Assembly: GCA_964493945.1 (NCBI GenBank)
Contig: CAZBQG010000004.1
Coordinates: forward strand, 1-42,785
DNA from: CAZBQG01 sp964493945
GTDB lineage: Bacteria > Pseudomonadota > Alphaproteobacteria > Rhodospirillales > UBA2165
Length of the DNA stretch: 42,785 nt
Reading direction: 5' to 3'
Position 1 is the first letter of the stretch. Each line of letters begins with the position of its first letter. Made by a program: the position numbers and the translations under genes. The notes beneath the pieces were generated by a model. The model saw only the letters and a program-made list of their open reading frames with translations, did no database searches and was not told where the DNA came from. Below are positions 24,823 through 33,345 of this stretch, one piece after another.

Positions 24823-25083
24823 GTGGTCCACCCTCATGTGATCAACAAGCAAGGCCTGGAAATCGTCAAGACCCTTCGCCCGGCACCGGGCAAGACGGCG
24901 GCCCATGAGGAATTCACCAAGGACGGGCGCTATGTGTTGCTCAGCATCTGGGACATGAAGGGGGCGATCATCGTTTATGACGCGGAGACCTTGGAAGAGG
25001 TCAAGCGCCTACCGTTTGTCCGCCCGTCGGGCAAATACAACGTCTATAACAAGATCACCCACTCGGAAGGAACGAGCCACTAA
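24823..25083 (+). pseudogene. C-terminal fragment of a heme d1 (NirS/NirN-type) protein
   Basis: An 86-codon open stretch (GTG-initiated if translated) reads LEIVKTLRPAPGKTAAHEEFTKDGRYVLLSIWD, then AIIVYDAETLEEVKRLPFV and RPSGKYNVYNKI up to the end SEGTSH. This is the last propeller blade of cytochrome cd1/heme d1-binding proteins of denitrification; the ending is most like NirN. Full-length relatives have around 500 residues, so about 85 percent of the gene is missing. The upstream sequence to 24761 stays open but shows no likeness, and no ribosome binding site was seen. It is a truncated remnant of a former nitrite-reduction locus, back to back with the SDR scrap. Confidence 0.65.
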
Positions 25084-25170
25084 GCGGCTGGCAATATAAG
25101 CAAAGCTGCTTTATTCTTCCCTAGCGATTTCAAGGATTTGAGTGCCGCTTCATACGGCATGGGGCAGGGG

Positions 25171-26337
25171 ATGGATTTCGAATTCTCAGATGATCAACGT
25201 GCGGTCAGGGATGCGGCCGAACGCATCTGCCAGGATTTTCCCGACAGCTATTGGCTGGCCCGGGACGAGGACGGCGTCTTTCCCCATGAATTCCACGCCG
25301 CCATGGCCGAAGGCGGCTGGCTGGGCATCGCCATGCCGGTGGAAAACGGTGGCGCGGGCCTGGGCATAACCGAGGCCGCCCTGATGATGCAGACCGTCGC
25401 GGCATCGGGCGGCGCTATGGCCGCGGCATCCTCCATCCATATGAATATCTTCGCGCCCCATCCCATCGTCGTGCATGGCACGGATGAGCAAAAAAAGCGT
25501 ATGCTGGAGCCCTTGATTAGGGGTGAACAAAAGGCCTGTTTCGGTGTGACTGAGCCCGATGCCGGGCTGGACACCACGCGCATAACCACCCGGGCGGTCA
25601 AGGACGGAAAGACCTATCTGGTCAATGGGCGCAAAATCTGGATTTCGACGGCCCAAATCGCCGATCACATCATGCTTCTTTGCCGCACCACGGCACTGGA
25701 AGACTGCGCCCGGCCCACAGAGGGCCTGAGCCTTTTTTATACGCCCCTCGACCGGGATCATATCGAAGTGCGGGAAATCCCTAAGATGGGCCGCAAGGCG
25801 GTGGATTCAAACACGCTCTTCATCGACGGGCTGACCATCCCCGAAGAAGATTTGATCGGCGGGGAAGGGCAGGGCTTTTCCGTGCTCCTCCAGGGTCTGA
25901 ACCCGGAACGCATTTTGATTGCCGCCGAAGCATTAGGTATCGGGCGCGATGCGCTTGCGCGGGCCGCGCGCTATGCATCGGAACGAGAAGTCTTCGGTCG
26001 GCCCATCGGCCAGAACCAGGCCATCCAGCACCCCTTGGCCCAGTCCTGGATCGATCTGGAGGCCGCCGAACTCCTGACCTTCCGCGCGGCAGCGCTTTTT
26101 GACGGGGGCAACCCGGTCGGCGCTCAGGCCAACGCCGCCAAATATTTCGCAGCCGAGGCCGCCTTCAGTGCCTGCGAGCGCGCCGTCATGACGCTGGGCG
26201 GTATGGGTTATGCCAAGGAATTTCATGTGGAGCGGTTGCTGCGCGAAGTGATGATCGCGCGCATCGCACCGGTATCCCGGGAACTGATCCTCAGCCATAT
26301 CGGGGAAAAAATCCTGGGTCTGCCCAAGTCTTATTGA
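25171..26337 (+). CDS. Acyl-CoA dehydrogenase
   Basis: A 388-residue flavoprotein that inserts an alpha,beta double bond into an acyl-CoA. Seen: FGVTEPDAGLDTT (124-136) in the FAD-binding loop, IWIST (156-160), and the C-terminal TLGGMGYAKE. The catalytic base is E246 in NPERILIAAEALG, the position used by isovaleryl- and long-chain-type enzymes, while the medium-chain position is not Glu, which hints at a branched or cyclic substrate. The ATG at 25171 starts with the usual MDFEFSDDQ; a TTG at 25138 or an ATG at 25159 would add 11 or 4 residues and cannot be excluded because no well-spaced Shine-Dalgarno marks any of them. First gene of the cluster that runs to 37409. Confidence 0.87.
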   Translation: MDFEFSDDQRAVRDAAERICQDFPDSYWLARDEDGVFPHEFHAAMAEGGWLGIAMPVENGGAGLGITEAALMMQTVAASGGAMAAASSIHMNIFAPHPIVVHGTDEQKKRMLEPLIRGEQKACFGVTEPDAGLDTTRITTRAVKDGKTYLVNGRKIWISTAQIADHIMLLCRTTALEDCARPTEGLSLFYTPLDRDHIEVREIPKMGRKAVDSNTLFIDGLTIPEEDLIGGEGQGFSVLLQGLNPERILIAAEALGIGRDALARAARYASEREVFGRPIGQNQAIQHPLAQSWIDLEAAELLTFRAAALFDGGNPVGAQANAAKYFAAEAAFSACERAVMTLGGMGYAKEFHVERLLREVMIARIAPVSRELILSHIGEKILGLPKSY

Positions 26338-26338
26338 T

Positions 26339-27523
26339 ATGGGCAAGGTTCTGGAAGGCATTCGGGTTCTGGATTTCGGGCGCTATATCGCCGGGCCTTT
26401 CTGCGCCACATTGTTGGGCGATTTCGGCGCAGAGGTGATCCGCATCGAAAGCGTCAAGGGCAGTGCGGACCGCTATACCAGCCCCCTATGCGAGGCGGGC
26501 GACGGAGCACTGTTCATGGCCGTCGGGCGGGGCAAGCTGGGCATGACCCTGAATGCGGGCAGCCCGGAAGGCCGTGAAATCGTCCAGGCGCTTATAGCAA
26601 CCGCCGATATCGTGGTGGTCAATCAGCCGGAAGAAATCCTGGAGGCCATGGGGCTGGATCACGAAAGCCTGAAAGAAATCAAGCCGGACATCATCTTGGC
26701 CAATGCCACCGCCTTCGGCACCACCGGCCCCTATGCCGAACGCCTTGGTTTCGACGGATCGGCCCAGGCCATGTCGGGCGCCATGGATTTGACCGGCTAC
26801 GAGGATGAACCCATGCGCTCGCTCGCCAATTACGCCGATTTCAGCACCGCCGGTTTCACCGCCATGGGCGTTCTGGCGGCGCTTTTGGAGAGGAACAAGA
26901 CCGGGCGGGGCCAGAAGGTGGAAGGCAATCTTTTGGCCAGTGCCCTCACCTGTGTCAGCTCCCTCATGGTCGAACAAGGCGTGGTCCGGCCAGACCGTAA
27001 GGCCCAGGGCAACCGCAGCCCGCAAGTGGCGCCGGGGGATGCCTATGCCACCAATGACGGTTGGATTTTTGTCATGTGTGTGGGCGATCCACTCTTTCGC
27101 CGCTGGGCCGGTCTGATGGGTGAGACCCATTGGCTGGAAGATGCTCGCTTTGCCGATGACCAAAGCCGGGGCGATCATGGCGAGATCATTTCCGAACGCA
27201 TGGCCCTATGGTGCGCCGAGAGAAGCAACGCCGGCGCCTTAAGCGAGCTGGAGGCGGCGCGCATTCCGGCGGGTCCGGTCTTTACCCTGCAAGATGCTCT
27301 CGATGACGAACATGTGCGCGAAGCGGGCTGGGTGCGGGACGTGGATTATCCGGGCCTTCCCCGCCCGGCGACCATCCCCGATACACCCGTCAGGCTATCC
27401 GAAACTCCCGCCGTAATTGAGCGCCGTGCGCCCATGCTGGGCGAACATACGGATGGGATTTTGGCCGGGCTTGGCTATTCCGAGGCACGCATATCTGAGC
27501 TTCGGGAAAAGGGAATAATCTGA
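26339..27523 (+). CDS. Family III CoA-transferase (CaiB/BaiF)
   Basis: A 394-residue CoA-transferase starting one base after the stop of the acyl-CoA dehydrogenase. Family features are GIRVLDFGRYIAGPFCATLLGDFGAEVIRIE (in two parts, residues 7-20 and 21-37), the catalytic Asp expected at D167 in NYADFSTAGF, and the C-terminal GEHTDGILAGLGY. One deviation is that the common NRNK motif reads VGRGK (62-66). It should activate the pathway acid with CoA, in parallel with or as an alternative to the ATP-dependent ligases that follow. Confidence 0.9.
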   Translation: MGKVLEGIRVLDFGRYIAGPFCATLLGDFGAEVIRIESVKGSADRYTSPLCEAGDGALFMAVGRGKLGMTLNAGSPEGREIVQALIATADIVVVNQPEEILEAMGLDHESLKEIKPDIILANATAFGTTGPYAERLGFDGSAQAMSGAMDLTGYEDEPMRSLANYADFSTAGFTAMGVLAALLERNKTGRGQKVEGNLLASALTCVSSLMVEQGVVRPDRKAQGNRSPQVAPGDAYATNDGWIFVMCVGDPLFRRWAGLMGETHWLEDARFADDQSRGDHGEIISERMALWCAERSNAGALSELEAARIPAGPVFTLQDALDDEHVREAGWVRDVDYPGLPRPATIPDTPVRLSETPAVIERRAPMLGEHTDGILAGLGYSEARISELREKGII

Positions 27524-27524
27524 T

Positions 27525-29222
27525 ATGGCGCCGGAAATCATTCTTTCGGAAAAGCGCATCCAGGAAACAAGAGCCGCCGGCCACTGGCCTGACCGGCTGA
27601 TCACCGATCATCTGGACGAGGCGGTGGCAGCCCACCCCGAAAAGCCGGCGATCATTGAATTCAAGGAAGCCACCCAGGAGACGCGGACCATAAGCTACGC
27701 GGAGCTTCACGCCGCCACCGGGCGTTTCGCCCTGGCCCTGGCGGCGGCGGGCATCGGGGCTAGCGATGTGGTTTCTTTTCAGATGCCTAACTGGTGGCAA
27801 TTCTCGGCCCTTCATTTCGCCTGCGTGCGTATCGGTGCCGTTACCAATCCCCTGATGCCCATCTACCGCCAGCGGGAACTTGCTTTCATGCTGGATGTGG
27901 CGGACAGCAAATTGCTGGTAGTGCCCGATCATTTCCGGGGTTTCGATTATCCGGAAATGATTGCCGAATTACGGGACGGCTTGCCGGCGCTGGAACATCT
28001 GTTCGTCATCAATGGGACCGGGCCGGACGGGTTCGCCGCCTATTTCGAAGACCAGGCCTGGGAGGAAGAAAGTGATGCGGGCGCATTATTTGCCGCCCGC
28101 CGCCCCGACCCCAACGCGCCTACCGAACTGCTCTATACGTCGGGCACGACAGGCGAGCCCAAAGGCGTGATCCATACCCACAATACCTTGCTCAGCATCA
28201 TGGAGCGCCATATCGAACTGATCGGGCTGGGGGCGGATGACATCATCTTGCAATCCGCGCCCGTCGCCCATCAGGCGGGTTTCCTGCATGGCGTTCTGGT
28301 CTCCGTCATGCTGGGCGCCACCATGGTCATGCATGATGTGTGGGACCCGGACCGGGCGGCGGAACTGATCGAGACCCACCGGGCCACTTATACAATGGGG
28401 GCCACCCCATTTTTGGCGGATCTGGCCAATTGCCAGGGCGCGGAGAACCGTGATCTAAGTTCTTTCAAGACCTTCGTCTGCGCCGGTGCCCCCATTCCCC
28501 GTTCCCTGGTGCCCCGTGCCACCGAAAGACTAGGCATCAATGTGATCGCCAGCTGGGGCATGACCGAATTCGGTACCTCCACTTCGACGCTGGTGGGCGA
28601 TCCCCAGGAAAAGATTTTCGGCACCGATGGTGGCCCGGTGCCGGGCATCGAGTTACGCGTCGTCGATGGGGATGAAAAAATCCTGCCCGCCGGCGAGGAA
28701 GGCCGCTTCCAGGTGCGGGGCATGTCCAAATTCGTCGGCTATGTGAAGCGGCCCGATCTTTATGGCCCCGATCCTGATGGCTGGTTCGATACGGGCGATC
28801 TGGCCCATATGGACGAAGACGGCTATATCCGCATCACCGGGCGTTCAAAAGACGTGATCATCCGGGGCGGTACGAATATCCCGGTGGTGGAGGTCGAGAA
28901 CGAAATATATCTGCACCCCGCCGTGCTGGAAGTGGCCATCGTCGCTATGCCCGATCCGCGCCTGGGCGAGCGGGCCTGCGCCTTCGTCGTGATGCAGCCG
29001 GATGGCAGGCTGGATTTCAAGGGCATGGTGGAATTTCTGTTGGGCAGGGGCATGGCCAGGAGCTACCTTCCCGAACGGCTGGAGATCGTCAGCGAGCTGC
29101 CCCTGACCCCCAGCGGCAAGGTTCAGAAATTCAAGCTCCGCGAACTGGCCGCTGGTTTCGATGAAAGCGGCATGGCCGAAGCGGTGCTCCATGGCACGGG
29201 CGAGAGGTTGGATGAGACATAG
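27525..29222 (+). CDS. AMP-forming acyl-CoA ligase (cyclohexanecarboxylate-CoA ligase-like)
   Basis: A 565-residue adenylate-forming enzyme that activates a carboxylic acid to its CoA ester via an acyl-AMP. All core motifs are present: LLYTSGTTGEPKGV (203-215), the SWGMTEFG adenine-binding motif near residue 350, GWFDTGDLA near 425, and the catalytic Lys K532 in PSGKVQKFKLREL. The layout resembles cyclohexanecarboxylate-CoA ligases (AliA-like) and short/medium-chain ligases. It starts one base after the CoA-transferase stop. It probably activates an alicyclic or branched fatty acid; the choice is inference. Confidence 0.88.
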   Translation: MAPEIILSEKRIQETRAAGHWPDRLITDHLDEAVAAHPEKPAIIEFKEATQETRTISYAELHAATGRFALALAAAGIGASDVVSFQMPNWWQFSALHFACVRIGAVTNPLMPIYRQRELAFMLDVADSKLLVVPDHFRGFDYPEMIAELRDGLPALEHLFVINGTGPDGFAAYFEDQAWEEESDAGALFAARRPDPNAPTELLYTSGTTGEPKGVIHTHNTLLSIMERHIELIGLGADDIILQSAPVAHQAGFLHGVLVSVMLGATMVMHDVWDPDRAAELIETHRATYTMGATPFLADLANCQGAENRDLSSFKTFVCAGAPIPRSLVPRATERLGINVIASWGMTEFGTSTSTLVGDPQEKIFGTDGGPVPGIELRVVDGDEKILPAGEEGRFQVRGMSKFVGYVKRPDLYGPDPDGWFDTGDLAHMDEDGYIRITGRSKDVIIRGGTNIPVVEVENEIYLHPAVLEVAIVAMPDPRLGERACAFVVMQPDGRLDFKGMVEFLLGRGMARSYLPERLEIVSELPLTPSGKVQKFKLRELAAGFDESGMAEAVLHGTGERLDET

Positions 29223-29226
29223 GCAT

Positions 29227-29997
29227 ATGGGACGGGTAGACAACAAATGTGCGCTGATCACCGGGGCCGGATCAGGATTGGGCCGGGCCTTCGCCATTCT
29301 GCTGGCCCAAGAGGGTGCCAAGGTCGCGGTGAGTGATATCGATGAGAAGGGGGTCAATGAAACCTCTGAGATGATTAATGCGGAAATTCCGGGTGCGGCC
29401 ATCGCCTACGGGTTGGACGTGACCGATGAAGACGGCTGGCAGGAGGTTTTGGAAGAAGCTAACAGCGCCATGGGCGGGCTTCATATATTGATCAATAATG
29501 CGGGTATCCCCGGGCGGGGCGATGTGGAAAAGATCGACTTCGATACTTGGAAACGGGTCCATAGCGTGGATTTGGACGGGGTGTTTCTGGGATGCAAATA
29601 CGCCATTCCCCACATGGAAAAATCCGGCGGTGGCTCCATCGTCAATATTTCCTCCGTAGCTGGGCTCATCGCCGGGCATAATCTGGCGGCCTATAATTCG
29701 GCCAAGGCGGCGGTGCGGCATTTCTCTAAATCCGTCGCCCTTCATTGCGCCAAGCAGGGCTACGACATCCGCTGCAATTCGGTCCTTCCCGCCTTCATCC
29801 GCACGCCCATCCTGCAGGCGCATTTTGACCGCTTCGGCGCCGAAGAAGCCGAGGCCAAGCTGGCCCGCCAAGTGCCCCTGGGGCGCATCGGCGAAAAAGA
29901 CGATGTGGCTTATGCGGTGCTCTATCTGGCAAGCGATGAATCCCGCTTTTTGACCGGCACCGAGCTGGTTATTGATGGCGGGATTAGCGCCATGTAG
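29227..29997 (+). CDS. Short-chain dehydrogenase/reductase (SDR)
   Basis: A 256-residue classical SDR, an NAD(P)-dependent alcohol dehydrogenase/ketoreductase. Seen: TGAGSGLG (12-19), DVTD (64-67), NNAG (90-93), catalytic S143 region in NISSVAG, YNSAK (Y156, K160), and the C-terminal ELVIDGGISAM. D37 after the second strand suggests NAD(H) preference. The ATG at 29227 is preferred because the fold begins seven residues later; in-frame ATGs at 29161 and 29212 lie within or just before the ligase stop. It follows the ligase with four bases between and has no strong Shine-Dalgarno, so coupling is likely. Confidence 0.88.
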   Translation: MGRVDNKCALITGAGSGLGRAFAILLAQEGAKVAVSDIDEKGVNETSEMINAEIPGAAIAYGLDVTDEDGWQEVLEEANSAMGGLHILINNAGIPGRGDVEKIDFDTWKRVHSVDLDGVFLGCKYAIPHMEKSGGGSIVNISSVAGLIAGHNLAAYNSAKAAVRHFSKSVALHCAKQGYDIRCNSVLPAFIRTPILQAHFDRFGAEEAEAKLARQVPLGRIGEKDDVAYAVLYLASDESRFLTGTELVIDGGISAM

Positions 29998-30008
29998 GGC
30001 ATACCGTT

Positions 30009-30425
30009 ATGACAAAAGTAGATGTAAGCGTCGATTTTGAACAACCGGCCACTGAAGTTTGGGCCAAGCTGGGCGATTTCACCGGCATCGGCGAATGGTT
30101 TCCGGGCATCGAGGGCTGCCAGTCCCAAAAGGGTGGCAAGCGTCGTCTGATCACGCTGCCCGATGGCAATTCGGTGATCGAAGAGGAAGTCGGGCGCGAC
30201 GAGGCGGGCATGAGTATGAGCTACAAGGTCATCGAGGCACCCATGCCCTTCAAGGATTATGTCAGCGCTATTTCCGTCGCCCCCAGGGGCGAAGGGTGCC
30301 GGGCTGATTGGATCGGCGATTTCACCCCCATCGGCGATGAGGACAAGGTGGCCAAACTGGTGCGCCGCATTTACGAAGTGAGTCTGGATGCCCTGGCCGC
30401 CCATTTGGCGGAGAACTCAAAGTAA
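30009..30425 (+). CDS. SRPBCC/polyketide cyclase-like protein
   Basis: A 138-residue protein of the START/SRPBCC fold, a small helix-grip domain with a deep hydrophobic pocket. Typical features are TKVDVSVDFEQPATEVWAKLGDF (in two parts, residues 2-15 and 16-24), GEWFPGIEGC, the long central beta strands with GDGxxxxW-like spacing (GCRADWIGDFTPIG), and the long C-terminal helix ending with LDALAAHLAE. Members bind hydrophobic ligands or act as cyclases, dehydratases or hydrolases; no catalytic residue can be named here. Its stop overlaps the next ligase start by one base (TAATG). It might bind the cyclic pathway intermediate. Confidence 0.75.
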   Translation: MTKVDVSVDFEQPATEVWAKLGDFTGIGEWFPGIEGCQSQKGGKRRLITLPDGNSVIEEEVGRDEAGMSMSYKVIEAPMPFKDYVSAISVAPRGEGCRADWIGDFTPIGDEDKVAKLVRRIYEVSLDALAAHLAENSK

Positions 30426-32032
30426 TGACCCCCACTGTTACCGCCATGATCGCCGATCAGGCGCGCCGCCAACCCTCGGCCCCGGCCATACATTATAATG
30501 ACAGCGTAATCAGCTATGCCGATCTGGAACTGGCCGGTAAACGCGCTGCCCGTGGCTTGGCCGATCTGGGCGTGGGACCGGGCGACCGGGTGGCCTTGTG
30601 GCTGCCCACCACACCCGCCTTTTTGTTCATTTATCTGGGGCTGGCACGTTTGGGCGCCATCGCGGTTTCGGTCAATACGAGGTTCCGGGGCGCCGATGTG
30701 GGGGATATCATCGGGCGCAGTGGCGCCAAGGTTCTGGTCCTTTGGCCCGACTTCCGGGGGATCGATTTTCTGGGCATTCTGGAAGATGTGGACCCCGCCG
30801 CCCTGGACCGCCTGGAAACGGTTCTGCTTTATACCGAAGGTGCCAACGAGGTGCAGGATCCAGCTTTGCTTTCGGATCATATCAAGCGTGTCGCTTTTAC
30901 CGATTTGATGAAAAGCGGCCCATCGGACCAAGACAATGCCCAGCTCGGATTGGGCAGCAATATCTTCACTACGTCGGGCACCACCAAGGCGCCCAAATTC
31001 GTTCTCCACAGCCAGTCCAGCATGGTCACCCATGGGCTCCAGATTGCAGAGGATTTCGGCCTGGCGGTAGCACCGGGCCCCGTATTGGTTCCTCTGCCCC
31101 TTTGCGGCGTCTTCGGCTTTACCCCTTCCATGGCGGCCCTGGCGGGTGGCTGCCCACTGGTCCTGATGTCCAGCTTTGAGGCGGACCGGGCGGTGGAACT
31201 GGTGCGCCGCCTGGGCGTGGTCCATGCCAACCTTAGCGACACCATGATTCTGGCCATGCTGGATGCCGCCGACGGCGAGGTCGCCCTGCCCAGCATGCGT
31301 TTCGTCGGTTATGGCCAGTTCGACCCCAACCTGGACAATGTGGTGGAACGGGGGGATGCGCGTGGCCTCAGCATGATCGCGCTCTATGGCATGAGCGAGG
31401 TGCAGGCCCTGTTTTCGCGGCGTCTGGAAGACGAAGAACGCCGGGGCGTCGGCGGCGGCCGGCCCGTCTCGCCCGAGGGCCGGGTGCGGGTGCGCGATCC
31501 CGACAGTGGTGAATTGCTGGGCGTCGGCGAGACCGGCGAGCTGGAAGTGTATGGGCCGAGCCGCATGATCGAATATTTCGAAAATCCCCAGGCCACCCGT
31601 GATGCCCTTTACGAGGATGGTTTCATGCGCACCGGCGATCTGGGCTTTCTCGAAGATGATGGCGGTTTCACCTATCTGGCGCGCATGGGCGATGAGCTGC
31701 GTCTTGGCGGATTCCTCACCGCGCCCGCCGAGATCGAGGATTATCTGCGCACCCATCCCATGGTCGATGGCTGTCAGGTGGTGGGCGCCGATACGCCGTC
31801 AGGTCTGGGGGCCGTTGGCTTTATTACTTTGGCCCCGGGCCATGCGTTCCAGGAAGCTCTGCTGATCGAACATTGCCGTCAGGGGCTGGCACGCTATAAA
31901 ACCCCTGCCAGGATAATTCCCCTGGAGGACTTCCCCGTAACCCTGAGTGCCAACGGCACCAAAATTCAACGAGTGAAATTGCGCGAGATGGCGCAGGCGG
32001 AAATAAAAAAACAAGGAGAAACGAAAAAATGA
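30425..32032 (+). CDS. AMP-forming acyl-CoA ligase with an altered phosphate-binding loop
   Basis: A 535-residue second adenylate-forming ligase. The P-loop reads TTSGTTKAPKF (182-192), where the usual YTSGTTGxPKG has two glycines replaced by Lys and Phe. YGMSEVQALF (the adenine motif, near residue 320), GFMRTGDLG (near 400) and the catalytic Lys K513 in NGTKIQRVKL are kept, so the enzyme is probably active. It differs strongly from the ligase at 27525, which implies a different acid or different stage of the pathway. It overlaps both neighbours by short stop/start overlaps (TAATG and ATGA), so expression is tightly coupled. Confidence 0.85.
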   Translation: MTPTVTAMIADQARRQPSAPAIHYNDSVISYADLELAGKRAARGLADLGVGPGDRVALWLPTTPAFLFIYLGLARLGAIAVSVNTRFRGADVGDIIGRSGAKVLVLWPDFRGIDFLGILEDVDPAALDRLETVLLYTEGANEVQDPALLSDHIKRVAFTDLMKSGPSDQDNAQLGLGSNIFTTSGTTKAPKFVLHSQSSMVTHGLQIAEDFGLAVAPGPVLVPLPLCGVFGFTPSMAALAGGCPLVLMSSFEADRAVELVRRLGVVHANLSDTMILAMLDAADGEVALPSMRFVGYGQFDPNLDNVVERGDARGLSMIALYGMSEVQALFSRRLEDEERRGVGGGRPVSPEGRVRVRDPDSGELLGVGETGELEVYGPSRMIEYFENPQATRDALYEDGFMRTGDLGFLEDDGGFTYLARMGDELRLGGFLTAPAEIEDYLRTHPMVDGCQVVGADTPSGLGAVGFITLAPGHAFQEALLIEHCRQGLARYKTPARIIPLEDFPVTLSANGTKIQRVKLREMAQAEIKKQGETKK

Positions 32033-32781
32033 TCGAGATGGATAAACAAGGCAAGGTGGCCGTTCTCACCCTCAACCGGCCCAAGGTGAATGCCATCAAC
32101 CAGGAATGGATGACCATTTTCAATTCCATTCTGGATGATCTGGAAAATGCTTCGGATATCGGCGTGGTGCGCATCCGGTCCGACTTCAAAGTGTTCTGCG
32201 CCGGATTTGATATCGGCTTGATCAAGCAGCATCTGGAAAGCGATGACGGCGCCGATGCCCAGATCGTTGATACGAAAAGACTGCAAGACGTCTATACCCG
32301 GATCGAACAATTGCCCCAGGTGGTGATCGCCGAAATCAATGGGGCGGCCATGGGGGGCGGGCTGGAAATGGCCCTTTGTTGCGATCTGCGCATTGCGGCA
32401 AACGAAGCCAAAATGGGCCTGCCCGAAGCCACCCTGGGCCAGGTGCCCGGCGCCGGCGGCACGCAGCGCCTCACCCGGCTTTGCGGCAAAGGCGTGTCGG
32501 CGCGCATCATACTGGCCTGCGAGATGGTGGATGGGGTGACGGCTGAGCATTTGGGCATCGTCAATTACTCGGTTCCGCTGGCCGATCTGGAAGCTGCGGG
32601 CGCGGGTCTGGCACAACGCATATCGGTCCATCCGCCGGCCACCCTGAAGGCATCCAAGCGCTGCATCGCGGCCCAGGCCGATCCGGATCAGGACGGCTTC
32701 GCCCTGGAAATGGAGCTTAATCACGGCCTGTTGGGCACGCCCGAGACCGAGGCCCTGGTCAACGCCTTCTTCAACCGTTAG
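32029..32781 (+). CDS. Enoyl-CoA hydratase (canonical crotonase)
   Basis: A 250-residue crotonase that hydrates an enoyl-CoA to a hydroxyacyl-CoA. Both catalytic glutamates are present: E113 in MGGGLEMALCCDLR and E133 in MGLPEATLGQVPG, and the oxyanion-hole segments FCAGFDIG (56-63) and NGAAMGGG (104-111) are intact. It starts inside the stop of the ligase (ATGA). Together with the acyl-CoA dehydrogenases it completes the first steps of a beta-oxidation-type sequence. Confidence 0.9.
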   Translation: MIEMDKQGKVAVLTLNRPKVNAINQEWMTIFNSILDDLENASDIGVVRIRSDFKVFCAGFDIGLIKQHLESDDGADAQIVDTKRLQDVYTRIEQLPQVVIAEINGAAMGGGLEMALCCDLRIAANEAKMGLPEATLGQVPGAGGTQRLTRLCGKGVSARIILACEMVDGVTAEHLGIVNYSVPLADLEAAGAGLAQRISVHPPATLKASKRCIAAQADPDQDGFALEMELNHGLLGTPETEALVNAFFNR

Positions 32782-32789
32782 GCCCCACG

Positions 32790-32809
32790 GGAGGGTAAGG
32801 GAGGGTAAG
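32790..32809 (+). repeat. Tandem duplication of a Shine-Dalgarno-bearing 10-mer
   Basis: The 10-base unit GGAGGGTAAG occurs twice in direct tandem (32790-32799 and 32800-32809), ending two bases before the GTG start of the cupin gene. Both copies carry a GGAGG. The second is well placed for ribosome binding; the first is too far for normal initiation. It looks like a recent slippage duplication that may modulate translation of the cupin gene. Confidence 0.6.
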
Positions 32810-32811
32810 CT

Positions 32812-33345
32812 GTGATCGAAAATATCAGGCGCATCGTCACCGCCAACAATGCCGAAGGCGCCTCCGTCGTCGCCTTCGACGGCGCACCCGAAGGCCAGGC
32901 CGGAGCGGGCCGCCGGGGCATCGTTGAAATCTGGAACACCGAGCCGGGCCCGGTGGACCCGGCCGATCATACCGATCGGGCCCTGCCGCCGGTGGTGCTG
33001 GAGCCGGACGAGCATGGCACCAAATTTTTCTATTTCACCGTGCCGCCGGAAGAGCCTGGCATGACCCGGGAAGAGAACGAAGCCAGGGCCAAGGCCACCT
33101 TTGAAGCCTATGGGGCGACCGGGGCCCATGGTGGCAACGAACGCAGCCCCTGGATGCACAAGACCCGCACGGTGGATTACATTATTTTGCTTTCCGGCGA
33201 AGTGACCCTTTTGCTGGATGAAGAGGAACGCGCCCTCAAACCCTTCGACATCGTCATCCAGCGGGGCACCAACCATGCCTGGGTCAATACCGGCCCCGAT
33301 GAAGCCCTGCTGGTGGCCATTCTCATGGATGCGGAGATCGTCTGA
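32812..33345 (+). CDS. Cupin-domain protein
   Basis: A 177-residue protein with a GTG start behind a duplicated GGAGG. The C-terminal half is a cupin barrel: HKTRTVDYIILLSGEVTLLL (start H116) and LKPFDIVIQRGTNHAWVN (H155), with the two conserved G and P turns. The metal site looks partial, as only H116 and H155 are clear and the HxH pair is not seen. An N-terminal segment of about 90 residues precedes the barrel. Members of this architecture occur with hydroxylase, isomerase and regulatory roles in aromatic and terpenoid degradation; the function here is unassigned. The stop overlaps the SDR start (TGATG). Confidence 0.82.
   Translation: MIENIRRIVTANNAEGASVVAFDGAPEGQAGAGRRGIVEIWNTEPGPVDPADHTDRALPPVVLEPDEHGTKFFYFTVPPEEPGMTREENEARAKATFEAYGATGAHGGNERSPWMHKTRTVDYIILLSGEVTLLLDEEERALKPFDIVIQRGTNHAWVNTGPDEALLVAILMDAEIV

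Noticed and set aside
30371..31756. 461-residue minus-strand frame opposite the second ligase
   Set aside because: Antisense to a ligase with all core motifs; no independent evidence.
31966..33276. 436-residue minus-strand frame
   Set aside because: Covers the hydratase and cupin genes in antisense; His/Gly/Gln-rich composition typical of shadow frames.
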